A program made the translations under genes and the position numbers. This document shows positions 45,338 through 55,328 of a stretch of 64,000 nucleotides of DNA, in pieces. This DNA is from Nitrospiria bacterium. GTDB taxonomy: Bacteria; Nitrospirota; UBA9217. Where the stretch lies: assembly GCA_919901555.1 (NCBI GenBank), contig CAKKPG010000022.1, forward strand, positions 1 through 64,000, given 5' to 3'. How positions within the stretch are numbered: the first letter of the stretch is position 1; each line of letters starts with the position of its first letter. The notes beneath the pieces were generated by a model. That model did not search any database, had not been told where the DNA came from, and saw only the letters and a list, made by a program, of their open reading frames with translations.

Positions 45338-46408
45338 TCAGCGGATGAGAATGTTCCGGAGCGTCTGCACGAGCCGGTCGTTTTCCCTTCGGGTTCTCAC
45401 GGCAATTCTTACGAACCGGTTGCCGAGTCCGGAAAATGATGAACAGTCGCGGATAAGGATGCCCCGGAACCCCAGCGATTCCGTGAGCGTCGGCGCGTCG
45501 ATGGAGGCAAGTTTCACGAAGATGAAGTTCGCCGGGGACGGGAACGGTTCCACGCCCGGCAGGATCCGCAGCTCCGAGAGCAGGCGCTCCCGCTCCTGGG
45601 CAATGAGCTTTCGGGTCTTTTGAATCCGTCCCCAATCGTTCAACGCTGCAACAGCGGCGCGTTCCGCCGGAACGCTCACCGTCCACGGCTCGCGGCCCGC
45701 GGCAAGCGTCTCGATGGTCCTTTCGTCCGAGACGGCATAGCCGATGCGGAGACCCGGCAGGCCGAAGAATTTCGTGAAGGCCCGGATGCAGATGAGGTGC
45801 GTTGACTGGACGGCCTCTTTGATAAGGGAGTCCGTTTCCACGAAATCCATGAACGCCTCATCCACCACGAGCCTCACGTTTTCCCGGAGCGCGTATTTCA
45901 CGATCTCCATCATCTCTTCCTTGGGAATGAGCTGGGCCGTGGGGTTGTTCGGATTGCACAGGAAGGCCATGTCCGCGCCCTTGAGCGCAAAGGCGATCTC
46001 CACAGGATCGACGCGAAAGCCGTCCTTCTCCGCGAGCCGGAACGGGACTACTTCGCCTCCGGCGTCCTCTACCGCCGCCGCATACTCCGTGAAGGTCGGG
46101 ACAGGGATGAGAACTTTTTTCGGCCGGAACACCCGCGGGATGAGATGGATGACGGCGATGGAACCGTTGCCGCAGATGACCTGTTCCGGTTTGATGCCGA
46201 AGTACCGCGCTATGGCCTTTCTCAGCTCCGGCGTTTCAGGGTCCGGATACCGGTCAATAGAGGAAAGCGACTTCCTGATTGCGCGCGTTACCGCCCGCGA
46301 AGGACCGAGGGGGTTAACGTTCGAGCTGAAGTCGAGGACCGTCCTGCCTTCCAGGCCGTAACGCTTGATTGCTTCATTGATATTGCCGCCATGGATTCGC
46401 GTGGTCAT
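45338..46408 (-). CDS. Class I/II aminotransferase, CobD (threonine-phosphate decarboxylase)-like
   Basis: RIHGGNINEAIKRYG...LDFSSNVNPLGPS; CNPNNPTAQLIP; RAFTKFFGLPGLRIGY. Confidence 0.82.
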   Translation of the reverse strand: MTTRIHGGNINEAIKRYGLEGRTVLDFSSNVNPLGPSRAVTRAIRKSLSSIDRYPDPETPELRKAIARYFGIKPEQVICGNGSIAVIHLIPRVFRPKKVLIPVPTFTEYAAAVEDAGGEVVPFRLAEKDGFRVDPVEIAFALKGADMAFLCNPNNPTAQLIPKEEMMEIVKYALRENVRLVVDEAFMDFVETDSLIKEAVQSTHLICIRAFTKFFGLPGLRIGYAVSDERTIETLAAGREPWTVSVPAERAAVAALNDWGRIQKTRKLIAQERERLLSELRILPGVEPFPSPANFIFVKLASIDAPTLTESLGFRGILIRDCSSFSGLGNRFVRIAVRTRRENDRLVQTLRNILIR

Positions 46409-46474
46409 GCCAACCTTTTCTTTTTCAAACCAAACTGCCTGTCGCGCAAAAATAAAGGCACAAAGAAAGCAAGG

Positions 46475-46590
46475 CAAAAGTCAAATTTCAGAATGCAAAT
46501 TGCAAAATGACGGTATGGCCTTTGGCCATGGTTTCTATTCTTCATTTTGACTTTTGCATTTTGCACTCTGCATTTTGCATTCATCAGACT
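46475..46590. repeat. Two-armed 7-bp-period array
   Basis: GTCAAAT TTCAGAA TGCAAAT TGCAAAA TGACGGT ... TTTGACT TTTGCAT TTTGCAC TCTGCAT TTTGCAT. Confidence 0.8.
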
Positions 46591-46619
46591 CCGTTGGGGT
46601 TTCAAGTAGGAGAGAAATT

Positions 46620-48374
46620 TTACAGTTCCGCCATGAGATCGGGGAAACGGTCATGCATAAACGTTTCCGCCGTTTTTCTCGCGTGCGCCGCCGTCGGTTG
46701 ACGCATCACGAGCGCGGCGAGCTCCACGGCGTCCTCCATGCGGACCGACCTGACCACCTTCTTGACCCACGGAATGGACGCAACGTTCATACTGAGATGC
46801 TGAAAACCCATGCCGAGGAGAATGGACGCGTAGAGCGGGTCTCCGGCCATCTCTCCGCACATGGCCAGGGGAATGCGGGCCTCGTGGGCCGCCTGGGAAA
46901 CGCGCTGGAGAAGACGAAGAACAGCGGGATCGAGGGGCTCATACAGATATGCCACGTGTTCGTTCGCCCGGTCGATCGCAAGGGTGTACTGGATCAGGTC
47001 GTTCGTACCCACGCTGAAAAAATCCGCTTCTTTCGCGAGGAGGTCGGAGATCATGGCCGCCGACGGTATTTCGATCATGATCCCGACCTTTACGTTTTCA
47101 TCGAAGGGAACATCTTCGGTCCTCAGGTCGTTTTTTACCTCTTCGAGAACCATCTTCGCCTCACGCAGCTCGGCAAGGCCGGAGATCATGGGAAAAAGAA
47201 TTTTTACGTTGCCGTGGACACTGGCCCTCAGGATGCCCCGGAGCTGGGCCTTGAAGACATCCTTCCTCTGAAGCAGAAAGCGGATCGCCCGCAGCCCGAG
47301 GGCGGGGTTTGCCTCTTTCTCGGAGACCCCGCCAAATCCGATCTTGTCTCCGCCGACGTCGAGGGTCCGGATGACCACTTCCTGGGGGGACGCCCGTTCC
47401 GCCACGTGGCGACAGGCCTGGTAGTGCTGCTCCTCCGTCGGCAGGTCCGGCCTGTTGAGGAACAGAAACTCCGTGCGGTAAAGGCCGATGCCGGTCCCGC
47501 CGTGCTCAGCCACGGATGCGACTTCTTCAGGCAACTCAATGTTCCCCTCAAGGTGGACGACGTCTCCGTCGAGGGTCACGGCCGGGAGCAGCCTGAGTTT
47601 TTCGAGCTCCTGCTCGAAATACTTATACCGGCGCTGCTTTTTGAGATACTCGAGGAACGTCTCCTCGTCCGGGTCCACGATGACCACACCATGGATGCCG
47701 TCGACGATCACCACATCGCCGGTCTTGACGGCGCCCGTGATCCGCTCGAGGCCGACGGCCGCGGGGATTCCCAGGGAGCGCGCAAGAATGGCGGTATGAG
47801 AGGTGCGGCTTCCCGCGTCCGTGGCGAAGCCGAGGATCTTGTCCTTGCGCATCATGAGGGTGTCGGTGGGGGCGAGGTCGTGCGCGATGATCACCGCCTC
47901 GTCGCTTATGTCGGCAAGGCTCTCCTGCTTGTGACCCGTGAGGTTTCTGAGGATGCGCTCGCCCACCTGCTCGATATCGTGTTTCCGTTCGCGCAGGTAC
48001 TCATCCTCGATCGCATCGAACTTGAGCCCTATGGCGTCGATGGTCTCTTTGAGCGCGCCTTCCGCGTTCACACGCAGGTCCTTGATCCGCTTGACCGTTC
48101 CGTCGACGAGCATCTTGTCTTCCAGCAGCATGATGAGCGTCTCAAGAATGTAGGCGTGGGATTTTCCAAGGCCTTTGCTGAACCGCTTCTTGAGCTCTTC
48201 GAGCTGTGCCTTCGAGATCTCGACGGCCTTTTTAAAGCGCGCCACCTCGTCCTTGACCTTGACCTCTTCAATCCGCTGGCCCGCGACGACCACCTTCCGG
48301 CGGTCGAGGAGGTAGGCCCTGCCGATCACAACGCCGGGAGAGGCCCCGATGCCGTTGAATGCTTTTTCGTTCAT
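46620..48374 (-). CDS. ptsI: Phosphoenolpyruvate-protein phosphotransferase (EI)
   Basis: GIGASPGVVIGRAYLL, TDAGSRTSHTAILARSLGIPAAVG, GTGIGLYRTEFLFL, CGEMAGDP. Confidence 0.95.
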   Translation of the reverse strand: MNEKAFNGIGASPGVVIGRAYLLDRRKVVVAGQRIEEVKVKDEVARFKKAVEISKAQLEELKKRFSKGLGKSHAYILETLIMLLEDKMLVDGTVKRIKDLRVNAEGALKETIDAIGLKFDAIEDEYLRERKHDIEQVGERILRNLTGHKQESLADISDEAVIIAHDLAPTDTLMMRKDKILGFATDAGSRTSHTAILARSLGIPAAVGLERITGAVKTGDVVIVDGIHGVVIVDPDEETFLEYLKKQRRYKYFEQELEKLRLLPAVTLDGDVVHLEGNIELPEEVASVAEHGGTGIGLYRTEFLFLNRPDLPTEEQHYQACRHVAERASPQEVVIRTLDVGGDKIGFGGVSEKEANPALGLRAIRFLLQRKDVFKAQLRGILRASVHGNVKILFPMISGLAELREAKMVLEEVKNDLRTEDVPFDENVKVGIMIEIPSAAMISDLLAKEADFFSVGTNDLIQYTLAIDRANEHVAYLYEPLDPAVLRLLQRVSQAAHEARIPLAMCGEMAGDPLYASILLGMGFQHLSMNVASIPWVKKVVRSVRMEDAVELAALVMRQPTAAHARKTAETFMHDRFPDLMAEL

Positions 48375-48462
48375 TGCTCGACTCCCGCTTGATGCTTCAG
48401 ACGCAGAACGCCGATGCCGGGCGCATCAATACGCATAGTCCAGGTCGCAAGCGCCATTCTCC

Positions 48463-48729
48463 TCACTCCTTTTCGCCGAACTTGTCCTTGAACAGTTTTT
48501 CCAATCCGGCCAGGGCCGCTTCTTCGTCCCCGCCCTCCACGCGGACCAGAATGTTCGTCCCCTTTGCCGCGGCAAGCATCATGATCCCCATGATGCTCTT
48601 CCCGTCCACCTCAAGATCGTCCTTGACCAGGGTTATCCTGGATGAATAGGCGCTCGCCGCCTTGACGATCTGGGCCGCTGCCCTCGCGTGCAAACCGAGC
48701 CTGTTCTCAATGAGCAGCTCCTTTTTCAT
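48463..48729 (-). CDS. ptsH: Phosphocarrier protein HPr
   Basis: NRLGLHARAAAQIVKAAS (active His), GKSIMGIMMLAA (regulatory Ser region). Confidence 0.92.
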   Translation of the reverse strand: MKKELLIENRLGLHARAAAQIVKAASAYSSRITLVKDDLEVDGKSIMGIMMLAAAKGTNILVRVEGGDEEAALAGLEKLFKDKFGEKE

Positions 48730-49508
48730 CATCCTCCAACTCCTCCGTACGCCAGCGCCAGGCAGGCCGCGGCCAGCCCGAGCATGAGTTTGAGCGGCGA
48801 AAACCCCTTCCGCAGGGCCACGACCATGGCGAGCGTGAGAACCAGGCCCGCCGCGGCCATTCCCGGTCCGGTGAAGAGACCTTCCGGCCGGAACTCCGGT
48901 TTCCAGAGGGAAATCGCGCCTACGAGGCCTCCGAGCAGCGAGAGTGAAATCGCCTTGAACAACCGCGCCATCTTCGTAAAGCTGTACGTGTCCAGCAGTG
49001 CCGCAGCATCTCCGGCGGTCCTGTACCCCGCAAGGAAGACGCCCGCCCTGATGACCAGATGAAATGTGTTGTACACGACCAGGAACAGAAGCGGGGCCCA
49101 CCATGCACCCGCCATGAGCACCGCCACAGCGACCGTTGCCGCAAGGGGTTTGAGCGATCCCCAGAAGAAGCTGTCGCCGAGCGCCCCCAGGGGGGCCATG
49201 AGGGCCGATTTGAGCGCCGATACGTCCCCCGTCCCCCGTCCCGCCGCCCGCTCCTGCTCGAGCCGCGCCGCCGCACCCAGGATAAAGGCCGCGAGGTACG
49301 GCTGGGTATTGAAATACTCCATATGCACTTTCAGCCGTGAGGCGCGCTCCGCCCCGTCGGGATAGAGCCTCCTGAGCACCGGCAGCATGGCATAGGCAAA
49401 GCCGAGGGTCTGCATCCGGTCAAAGCTCCACGACGCCTGGATGAGAAAAGACCTCCAGAGGACGCCGAGCAGATCAGCGGTTCTGACCTTTTTTTCGCCG
49501 TCGTTCAT
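48729..49508 (-). CDS. PTS mannose-family EIID
   Basis: FLIQASWSFDRMQTLGFAYAMLPVLRRLYP; HMEYFNTQPYLAAFILGA. Confidence 0.92.
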   Translation of the reverse strand: MNDGEKKVRTADLLGVLWRSFLIQASWSFDRMQTLGFAYAMLPVLRRLYPDGAERASRLKVHMEYFNTQPYLAAFILGAAARLEQERAAGRGTGDVSALKSALMAPLGALGDSFFWGSLKPLAATVAVAVLMAGAWWAPLLFLVVYNTFHLVIRAGVFLAGYRTAGDAAALLDTYSFTKMARLFKAISLSLLGGLVGAISLWKPEFRPEGLFTGPGMAAAGLVLTLAMVVALRKGFSPLKLMLGLAAACLALAYGGVGG

Positions 49509-49568
49509 TCCCGATCACTCCCCCTGCCGCGGTCCGCGCAAGAGCTCCGCGAACCGGGACCCGTCCTG

Positions 49569-50336
49569 TTACCGGTCGCTGTACCGGACTCCGACCCACC
49601 CCGCGCTTATCACCATAAGCGTGATGACAAGCATCGAAACGCCGAATGCCAGGGCGCTTACCGCTGCGATCAAAAACCCGGCCAGCAGAAACCGGTCCAC
49701 GGTGCTTACCGACAGCTTACACGCCACCGAAGCCGCTCCCAGGAGGGGAAGAAGCTTTACGAACAGGGCCATGGCGTTATGGAACTGGCCGGGCATGCGA
49801 AAAAACAGGTGCATTCCCGCCAGCCCGGCAGGCACGAACAGAAGGTACAGAACAAAGTATTTCAGAAAAAAAGCGACCAGACCCGCACGGTGTGCGCGCT
49901 CGAGGTTCCTGTCGGCCTTCTCCGCCTCACCCGCTGCGGCCAGTTCGGCAAGCCGTTCATTTCGCTTTCTCAGGATGCCGTCCGCCACCATGGTAAGGGG
50001 CGCCATGAACACCGTGAGGAAGATGCTGAACCCCACGACGGAAAGCGGCGCGTTGCCCTGACCTGCCAGCGCAGCAATGGCCGTTGCCGAAACCGCGGCC
50101 ACGGTGGAGTCCGCAGGGACAAAGTTGCCGACGGGCATATCCATCACCCAGATGAGCTCGAGCACCGCGCCGATGACAAAACCGGCATTGACGTCGCCCA
50201 GGAGCCATCCCGTCAGCGGCCCCGCCACGATAGGCTGGGAAATCATGAACTGCCCCACGGCGGTCCGGTCGAGTCCGACCACGCCTCCGATGACGGCGAT
50301 CAAAAGAACATGGACGACTGTCTGGAGATCAACCAT
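49569..50336 (-). CDS. PTS mannose-family EIIC
   Basis: VGQFMISQPIVAGPLTGWLLGDVNAGFVIGAVLELIWVMDMPVG. Confidence 0.9.
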   Translation of the reverse strand: MVDLQTVVHVLLIAVIGGVVGLDRTAVGQFMISQPIVAGPLTGWLLGDVNAGFVIGAVLELIWVMDMPVGNFVPADSTVAAVSATAIAALAGQGNAPLSVVGFSIFLTVFMAPLTMVADGILRKRNERLAELAAAGEAEKADRNLERAHRAGLVAFFLKYFVLYLLFVPAGLAGMHLFFRMPGQFHNAMALFVKLLPLLGAASVACKLSVSTVDRFLLAGFLIAAVSALAFGVSMLVITLMVISAGWVGVRYSDR

Positions 50337-50425
50337 AGCCTGCCTTCAATCCTTCCGCAGAGGACGGCAGGCGAACGCCAGCGCCGCCCTCCACGCCTGT
50401 TCTCCGTTCCTGCTTCGCACTCTTG

Positions 50426-50929
50426 TCATTGGCCGCGGTCCGCGGCCCGGAGACAGATTTTAAAGACCTTCTCAAGCGGCAACGGCCGCTCCGTGGGAAC
50501 CGTCTGGACGTCGACCTTGACGCCCATGGCAACGATCTCCTGGAGCGCCTTCAGGTCCCCCTCATCAACGGCGAGAACATCGAGCAGTTTGCGCTTGCCC
50601 GGCACATAGTGCATTCCGCCGATATTGAGCGCCGGACAGGGAAGCCCCGCCTTCAGCGCCCGCAGCGCATCGAAGGGGTTCGAGAACAGGAGAATCATCC
50701 GTTCCGCGCTCAGCGTCGCCGACCGGACCTGCTCGCTTATGTCGGCGACGGCGCCGATGAACACCTTGAGCCCGTGAGGGACGGATATTTCCATGATGGA
50801 CCGCTGAAGGGCATTCGCCGCGACCTTATCGTCGGCCACAAGGATACAGGTCGCCTTGAGATAATTCACCCAGCCTTCCACCACCTGCCCGTGGATCAAA
50901 CGGTCATCTATGCGCACGAAGACGAGCAC
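50426..50929 (-). CDS. PTS mannose-family EIIB
   Basis: FVRIDDRLIHGQVVEGWV. Confidence 0.92.
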   Translation of the reverse strand: MLVFVRIDDRLIHGQVVEGWVNYLKATCILVADDKVAANALQRSIMEISVPHGLKVFIGAVADISEQVRSATLSAERMILLFSNPFDALRALKAGLPCPALNIGGMHYVPGKRKLLDVLAVDEGDLKALQEIVAMGVKVDVQTVPTERPLPLEKVFKICLRAADRGQ

Positions 50930-50932
50930 GTG

Positions 50933-51334
50933 CTATTTCGTCCCTTTCAGCATCTGGCTCGCGATGACGATGCTCTTCTGGCCGGCCTCCTGCACCAGTT
51001 TTGCAAGCTCCGCGAGCTTCTTGTCGTCGCGGTGATTCGCAAACTTGATGAGCATCGAGAGGTTCACGCCGGTCACGACCTCTGCCGACTCGCCGAGGAA
51101 CGCAAGGGCGATGTTGGAGGGGGTCCCGCCGAACATGTCGGTAAACAGCATGACGCCGTTCTTCCGGTCCACTTTCTTTATGGCCTTCTGGATCTCGTCC
51201 CTGAGCGTTTCCGGCGCACTGTCCTGTTTCACGCTCACCGATTCGACAGCGTCTACCCGTCCAACGATCATTTCCACGGCCTTGACGAGCTCCGCTCCCA
51301 TATCGCCGTGGCACACAATTACCAGTCCAACCAT
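50933..51334 (-). CDS. PTS mannose-family EIIA
   Basis: VGLVIVCHGDMGAELVKAVEMIVG; FTDMFGGTPSNIALAFL. Confidence 0.92.
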   Translation of the reverse strand: MVGLVIVCHGDMGAELVKAVEMIVGRVDAVESVSVKQDSAPETLRDEIQKAIKKVDRKNGVMLFTDMFGGTPSNIALAFLGESAEVVTGVNLSMLIKFANHRDDKKLAELAKLVQEAGQKSIVIASQMLKGTK

Positions 51335-51345
51335 GTTCGTCTCCT

Positions 51346-51408
51346 TGCAATTGCGGAATGCGAATTGCGAAAATCCGAAATCTGAAATCCCCGATCCGAA
51401 TTTGCGTC
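51346..51408. repeat. 7-bp-period array (TTGCGGA/AATCCGA)
   Basis: TTGCGGA ATGCGAA TTGCGAA AATCCGA AATCTGA AATCCCC GATCCGA. Confidence 0.75.
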
Positions 51409-51410
51409 CT

Positions 51411-52274
51411 CTAGCTCCCCATGTCGCGATGCTTTACGTTCACCTCATACCCGATCCGCCTCAGGCGCTCGGCGACCATGAGCGACACCGCGACCGAGCG
51501 GTGCTTCCCGCCGGTGCATCCGAAGCCGATGGTGAGATAGCTCTTTCCTTCGCTCCGGTAGCGCGGCAGGAGGTATTCCAGAAAATCGAGGAGCCGGGAA
51601 AGAAACTCCTCGGAATCCGCCCTGCCCATGACGTAGTCCTTGACCCGGGAGTCTTCTCCGGTGTACGGCTTCAGTTCCGGCACAAAGTGCGGGTTGGGCA
51701 GGAACCGCAGATCGAAGAGCAGGTCCGTATCATAGGGCACCCCGAATTTGTACCCGAAGGTCGTGATGGTGATAACGAGCGGCCGGGCCGCGCCTCCCTG
51801 CGAGTAGTGGCGCTCCACGGCCTGACGCAGATCGTGCACCGTATAATCCGACGTTTCCACGATCCGATCAGCAAGCGTCCTGACGCTCCCGAGGGCGCCC
51901 CGCTCCTGTTTGATGGCATCAAGAAGCGGCGTCGTTCCCCGCGCAAAGGGATGGGGCCGCCTGGTTTCGCTGAACCGCCGTACGAGCGACTGGTCCGACG
52001 CTTCGAGGAAAAGGAGTTCCAGGGGCCGTCCGGCCGCCTTGAGCCCCGAGTAGAGGGGCGGAAATTGTTCCGGGAACCCTTTTTCCCTCACGTCGATGCC
52101 GATGGCTGACCGGCGCGTCTCGTCCGTCGTACCGGCAAAGTCCGTAAACGCGGGCAAGAGGGCAAGGGGCAGATTGTCGACGCAATAAAACCCCATGTCC
52201 TCGAAGGACTTGAGAGCGGCGCTCTTGCCCGAGCCGGAAAGCCCGGTGACGATCACCATGCGCAGGGCGCTCAT
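51411..52274 (-). CDS. rapZ: RapZ/YvcJ-family nucleotide-binding protein
   Basis: IVTGLSGSGKSAALKSFEDMGFYCVDNLP; IGFGCTGGKHRSVAV. Confidence 0.94.
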   Translation of the reverse strand: MSALRMVIVTGLSGSGKSAALKSFEDMGFYCVDNLPLALLPAFTDFAGTTDETRRSAIGIDVREKGFPEQFPPLYSGLKAAGRPLELLFLEASDQSLVRRFSETRRPHPFARGTTPLLDAIKQERGALGSVRTLADRIVETSDYTVHDLRQAVERHYSQGGAARPLVITITTFGYKFGVPYDTDLLFDLRFLPNPHFVPELKPYTGEDSRVKDYVMGRADSEEFLSRLLDFLEYLLPRYRSEGKSYLTIGFGCTGGKHRSVAVSLMVAERLRRIGYEVNVKHRDMGS

Positions 52275-53155
52275 GGGGCCATCCTTCCCTTCAGTGTGCG
52301 GTTCAGCTCACGGGCGGTATACACGCCTTTGTTCTTGAGGATCTGGTTCCGTGCCGCCACCTCGATGAGGGTGGCCATGTTCCGGCCGGGCTTCACCGGC
52401 AGCTTCAGGCAGGGAAGATTTATCCCCAGCAGTCTGCGGCGCCGCTCGCGCAGTCCGAGGAGGCTGTAGTGATGCCCTTTTGTCCACTCTTCAAGCTCTA
52501 CCACGAGACCCACGGCGCACTCGGGGGTTACCGCGGACTCGCCGTAGAGGGCGCGTACGTTGATGATCCCGAGGCCCCTGATCTCGAGAAGATCGACCCC
52601 CAGCTCGGTGGCCCTACCCGTGATGCGTCCGTCGGACCGCCTGAGAATCACGAGGTCATCAGCGGCCAGTTTGTGGCCCCGGAGAACGAGGTCGAGGGCC
52701 GCCTCGCTCTTGCCGATGGCGCTCTCCCCCGTGATAAGCGTGCCGAGCCCGAAGACTTCGACGAGAACGCCGTGCACACTGATCTTCGGCGTCAGTTTCT
52801 GGATGAGGAGCTTCGCCACTCCCGACAGGTTCCCGGTCTTGACAACGGGGATATGCGCGGACCCGGCCGCGCTCAGAAGCTCTTTGCTCACCGTGGAGCA
52901 GGTCACAACGATGCATGCGGGCTTCCGCTTAAAAAGCATCCCGACGACGCGGACCCGCTCGGACGCCGGAAGCGACCTCAGGTAGGCCGACTGGGCCGGA
53001 GCGACGTGGACCACTGCCGCGGCCAGGTCCTTCCAGGAAGCGGTCGACGAGAGCTCGGGAACGGCCACTTGCGGAGACGCGACCTCGCGGGCGAGGCCGG
53101 AACCGCCCGCAAGGACCGTCGCCCGTCCTATAACATCCCTCACGGTTACCTTCAT
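52271..53155 (-). CDS. hprK: HPr kinase/phosphorylase
   Basis: GVLVEVFGLGTLITGESAIGKSEAALDLVLRGHKLAADD; EIRGLGIINVRALYG. Confidence 0.95.
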   Translation of the reverse strand: MKVTVRDVIGRATVLAGGSGLAREVASPQVAVPELSSTASWKDLAAAVVHVAPAQSAYLRSLPASERVRVVGMLFKRKPACIVVTCSTVSKELLSAAGSAHIPVVKTGNLSGVAKLLIQKLTPKISVHGVLVEVFGLGTLITGESAIGKSEAALDLVLRGHKLAADDLVILRRSDGRITGRATELGVDLLEIRGLGIINVRALYGESAVTPECAVGLVVELEEWTKGHHYSLLGLRERRRRLLGINLPCLKLPVKPGRNMATLIEVAARNQILKNKGVYTARELNRTLKGRMAP

Positions 53156-53625
53156 CGCTGCGGATACTTGCCGTCTTCTTCCAGGATCATCCTTTGAAGT
53201 TCCTGCCTCTGCGGGGCGGACCGCAGTTTCTCGCGGAAGACCGGGTTCTTGAGGATCCGTGAAATCCGGGCAAGGATTTTCAGATGATCTCCCGGTCTGT
53301 CTTCGGGCGAAAGGAGCAGGAAAAAAAGATAAGCAGGCTTCCCGTCCATCGTATCGAAGTCCACGCCCTTCCTGGACCGGCCGAAGGCGATCACCGCGTC
53401 GCGGAGGTTGCGGACCTTTCCATGAGGGATGGCCACGCCGTCACCGATGCCCGTGCTTCCGAGCGACTCGCGCTCGGCGAGCACCCGGATGATCTCCTCT
53501 TCACGGTGGATCGTGCCGGAGGCCTTCAGCAGCCCGGCAAACTCCCGGAGCACGCCGTCCTTGTCCGTCGCCTTGATATCGTCGATCACGAAGTTTTCCT
53601 GTAAAAGTTCGCTGATTCTGACCAT
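53152..53625 (-). CDS. ptsN: PTS EIIA (nitrogen/fructose type, PtsN-like)
   Basis: LGSTGIGDGVAIPHGKVRNL. Confidence 0.92.
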   Translation of the reverse strand: MVRISELLQENFVIDDIKATDKDGVLREFAGLLKASGTIHREEEIIRVLAERESLGSTGIGDGVAIPHGKVRNLRDAVIAFGRSRKGVDFDTMDGKPAYLFFLLLSPEDRPGDHLKILARISRILKNPVFREKLRSAPQRQELQRMILEEDGKYPQR

Positions 53626-53708
53626 GCACGCAACCCGTTCTAAAGACAGGGCTCGATCAGCCCTGCGTTCCCGTCTTTCCGCACAGACTTTGAATCATGG
53701 GTGACCTG

Positions 53709-53742
53709 TGCATTTTTCATTTTGCGCTCTGCCTTTTGCATG
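53709..53742. repeat. 7-bp-period array (TGCATTT-type)
   Basis: TGCATTT TTCATTT TGCGCTC TGCCTTT TGCATGC. Confidence 0.65.
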
Positions 53743-53748
53743 CAGGCG

Positions 53749-55230
53749 TCACCCGCTCCTTTTCCGCACGCTCGTGGGCGGGATGCGCAATTCTTCGCGA
53801 TACTTTGCCACGGTCCTCCGGGCAATTTCAATGCCCCGCGCTTTCAGAGCATCAACGATCTGCTGGTCCTTGAGCGGCGTCGCCGGGTCCTCTTCCTTGA
53901 TCATTCTCTGGATCGCATCTTTTATGGTCAGGGAAGAGATCTCGGAACCGGCCCCGTCGGAGAAACCCGTCGTAAAGAAAAACTTCATGGAGAAGATGCC
54001 CTGGGGCGTATGCATGTGCTTGTTCGTCGTTACGCGGCTGATGGTGGACTCGTGCATGGAGATGTCCTCGGCCACGTCCTTGAGCACCATGGGCCTCAGG
54101 TGCGAGATCCCATGCTCCAGGAAATCATACTGGAACTTCACGATGCTCTCGGCCACCTTATAGATGGTTTTATTTCGCTGTTCCATGCCCTTGATGAGCC
54201 ACTGCGCGGAACGGAGCCGTTCTTCGATGTATTCCCGGGCCGCCTTATCGATGTCGTCTTTATGACTGAGCAGTTTCCGGTAATAGGGGTTGACCCGCAC
54301 CCGCGGCATCCCCTCTTCGTTCAGCTGGATCACATACCGCTCCTCCACCTTGACCACGTACACGTCGGGAACCACATAGTGCGTATCGGACTCGGCATAG
54401 GGACGGCCGGGCTTGGGATCGAGCTCATGGATGATGATCTGCGCCGCCTCCATCACGTCCTGGGGCGTGACGCTCAGCGCCTTGGCGATGGCCTCGTATT
54501 TCCTCTTTTCCAGGTCCGTGAGATGCTGGTCGATGATCTTCTCTACGAGGGTGCCGCCGAGATCGAGCTGTCTCGTCTGGATGAGAAGACATTCCCTGAG
54601 GTCCCTCGCTCCCACGCCGGCGGGATCGAAGTTCTGAATCAGTTCCAGCGCCCGCTCCAGGTCCTTGTGCGGCAGGCTCGCCTGTTGTTCCATCTCCTCG
54701 AGGGGAGAGCGGAGATATCCGTCATCATCGATGTTGCCGATGATCCATTCGCCGGCGTTCACCACGCCGGGGTCGGACGCTGAAAGCCTGAGCTGCCAGA
54801 GAAGGTGATCGCTCAGCGACGCGCGCCTCGTGAGCGTCTGGTCGTACGACGGGAGCTCCCTGTCATCGGCTTCGGCGGACCCGAAATCGCGCCCGTCGCC
54901 CATCTCGTTCAGGTATTCATCCCACTGGGGGCCGGACTCCAATACGCTTTTGAAGTCCGCCGCCGGTTCCTCGCTCCCCATCTCCCCCTGCTGTTCCGCG
55001 AGCGTTTCCGCAGATGCAGCGGCCTCCTGTGCTCCCTCGGCGTCGCTCCCCGGCGCTCCCTCTTCGGCAGCGTCCGCCGGGAGTTCCTCGAGCACGGGAT
55101 TCTCCATGAGTTCCTGGGAGATGGACTGGGAGAGTTCGAGCCGTGACAGCTGGAGCAGCTTGATGGCCTGCTGGAGCTGCGGCGTCATGATGAGCTTCTG
55201 GGAAAGTTTTAGTTCGAGTCGCGCTTCCAT
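53749..55230 (-). CDS. rpoN: RNA polymerase sigma-54 factor
   Basis: LELKLSQKLIMTPQLQQAIKLLQLSRLEL; RRTVAKYREELRIPPTSVRKR. Confidence 0.96.
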   Translation of the reverse strand: MEARLELKLSQKLIMTPQLQQAIKLLQLSRLELSQSISQELMENPVLEELPADAAEEGAPGSDAEGAQEAAASAETLAEQQGEMGSEEPAADFKSVLESGPQWDEYLNEMGDGRDFGSAEADDRELPSYDQTLTRRASLSDHLLWQLRLSASDPGVVNAGEWIIGNIDDDGYLRSPLEEMEQQASLPHKDLERALELIQNFDPAGVGARDLRECLLIQTRQLDLGGTLVEKIIDQHLTDLEKRKYEAIAKALSVTPQDVMEAAQIIIHELDPKPGRPYAESDTHYVVPDVYVVKVEERYVIQLNEEGMPRVRVNPYYRKLLSHKDDIDKAAREYIEERLRSAQWLIKGMEQRNKTIYKVAESIVKFQYDFLEHGISHLRPMVLKDVAEDISMHESTISRVTTNKHMHTPQGIFSMKFFFTTGFSDGAGSEISSLTIKDAIQRMIKEEDPATPLKDQQIVDALKARGIEIARRTVAKYREELRIPPTSVRKRSG

Positions 55231-55328
55231 AAAGAAATACCGGTTCCCACGGAATAAAAGGCAGATGACATTGATGCTATCTTAATCGGTGTAATCGCTT
55301 TGAAAATCCTCGTCATCACCTATGATTA

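Noticed and set aside
46554-48392. 612-aa plus-strand ORF
   Set aside because: Antisense shadow of ptsI.
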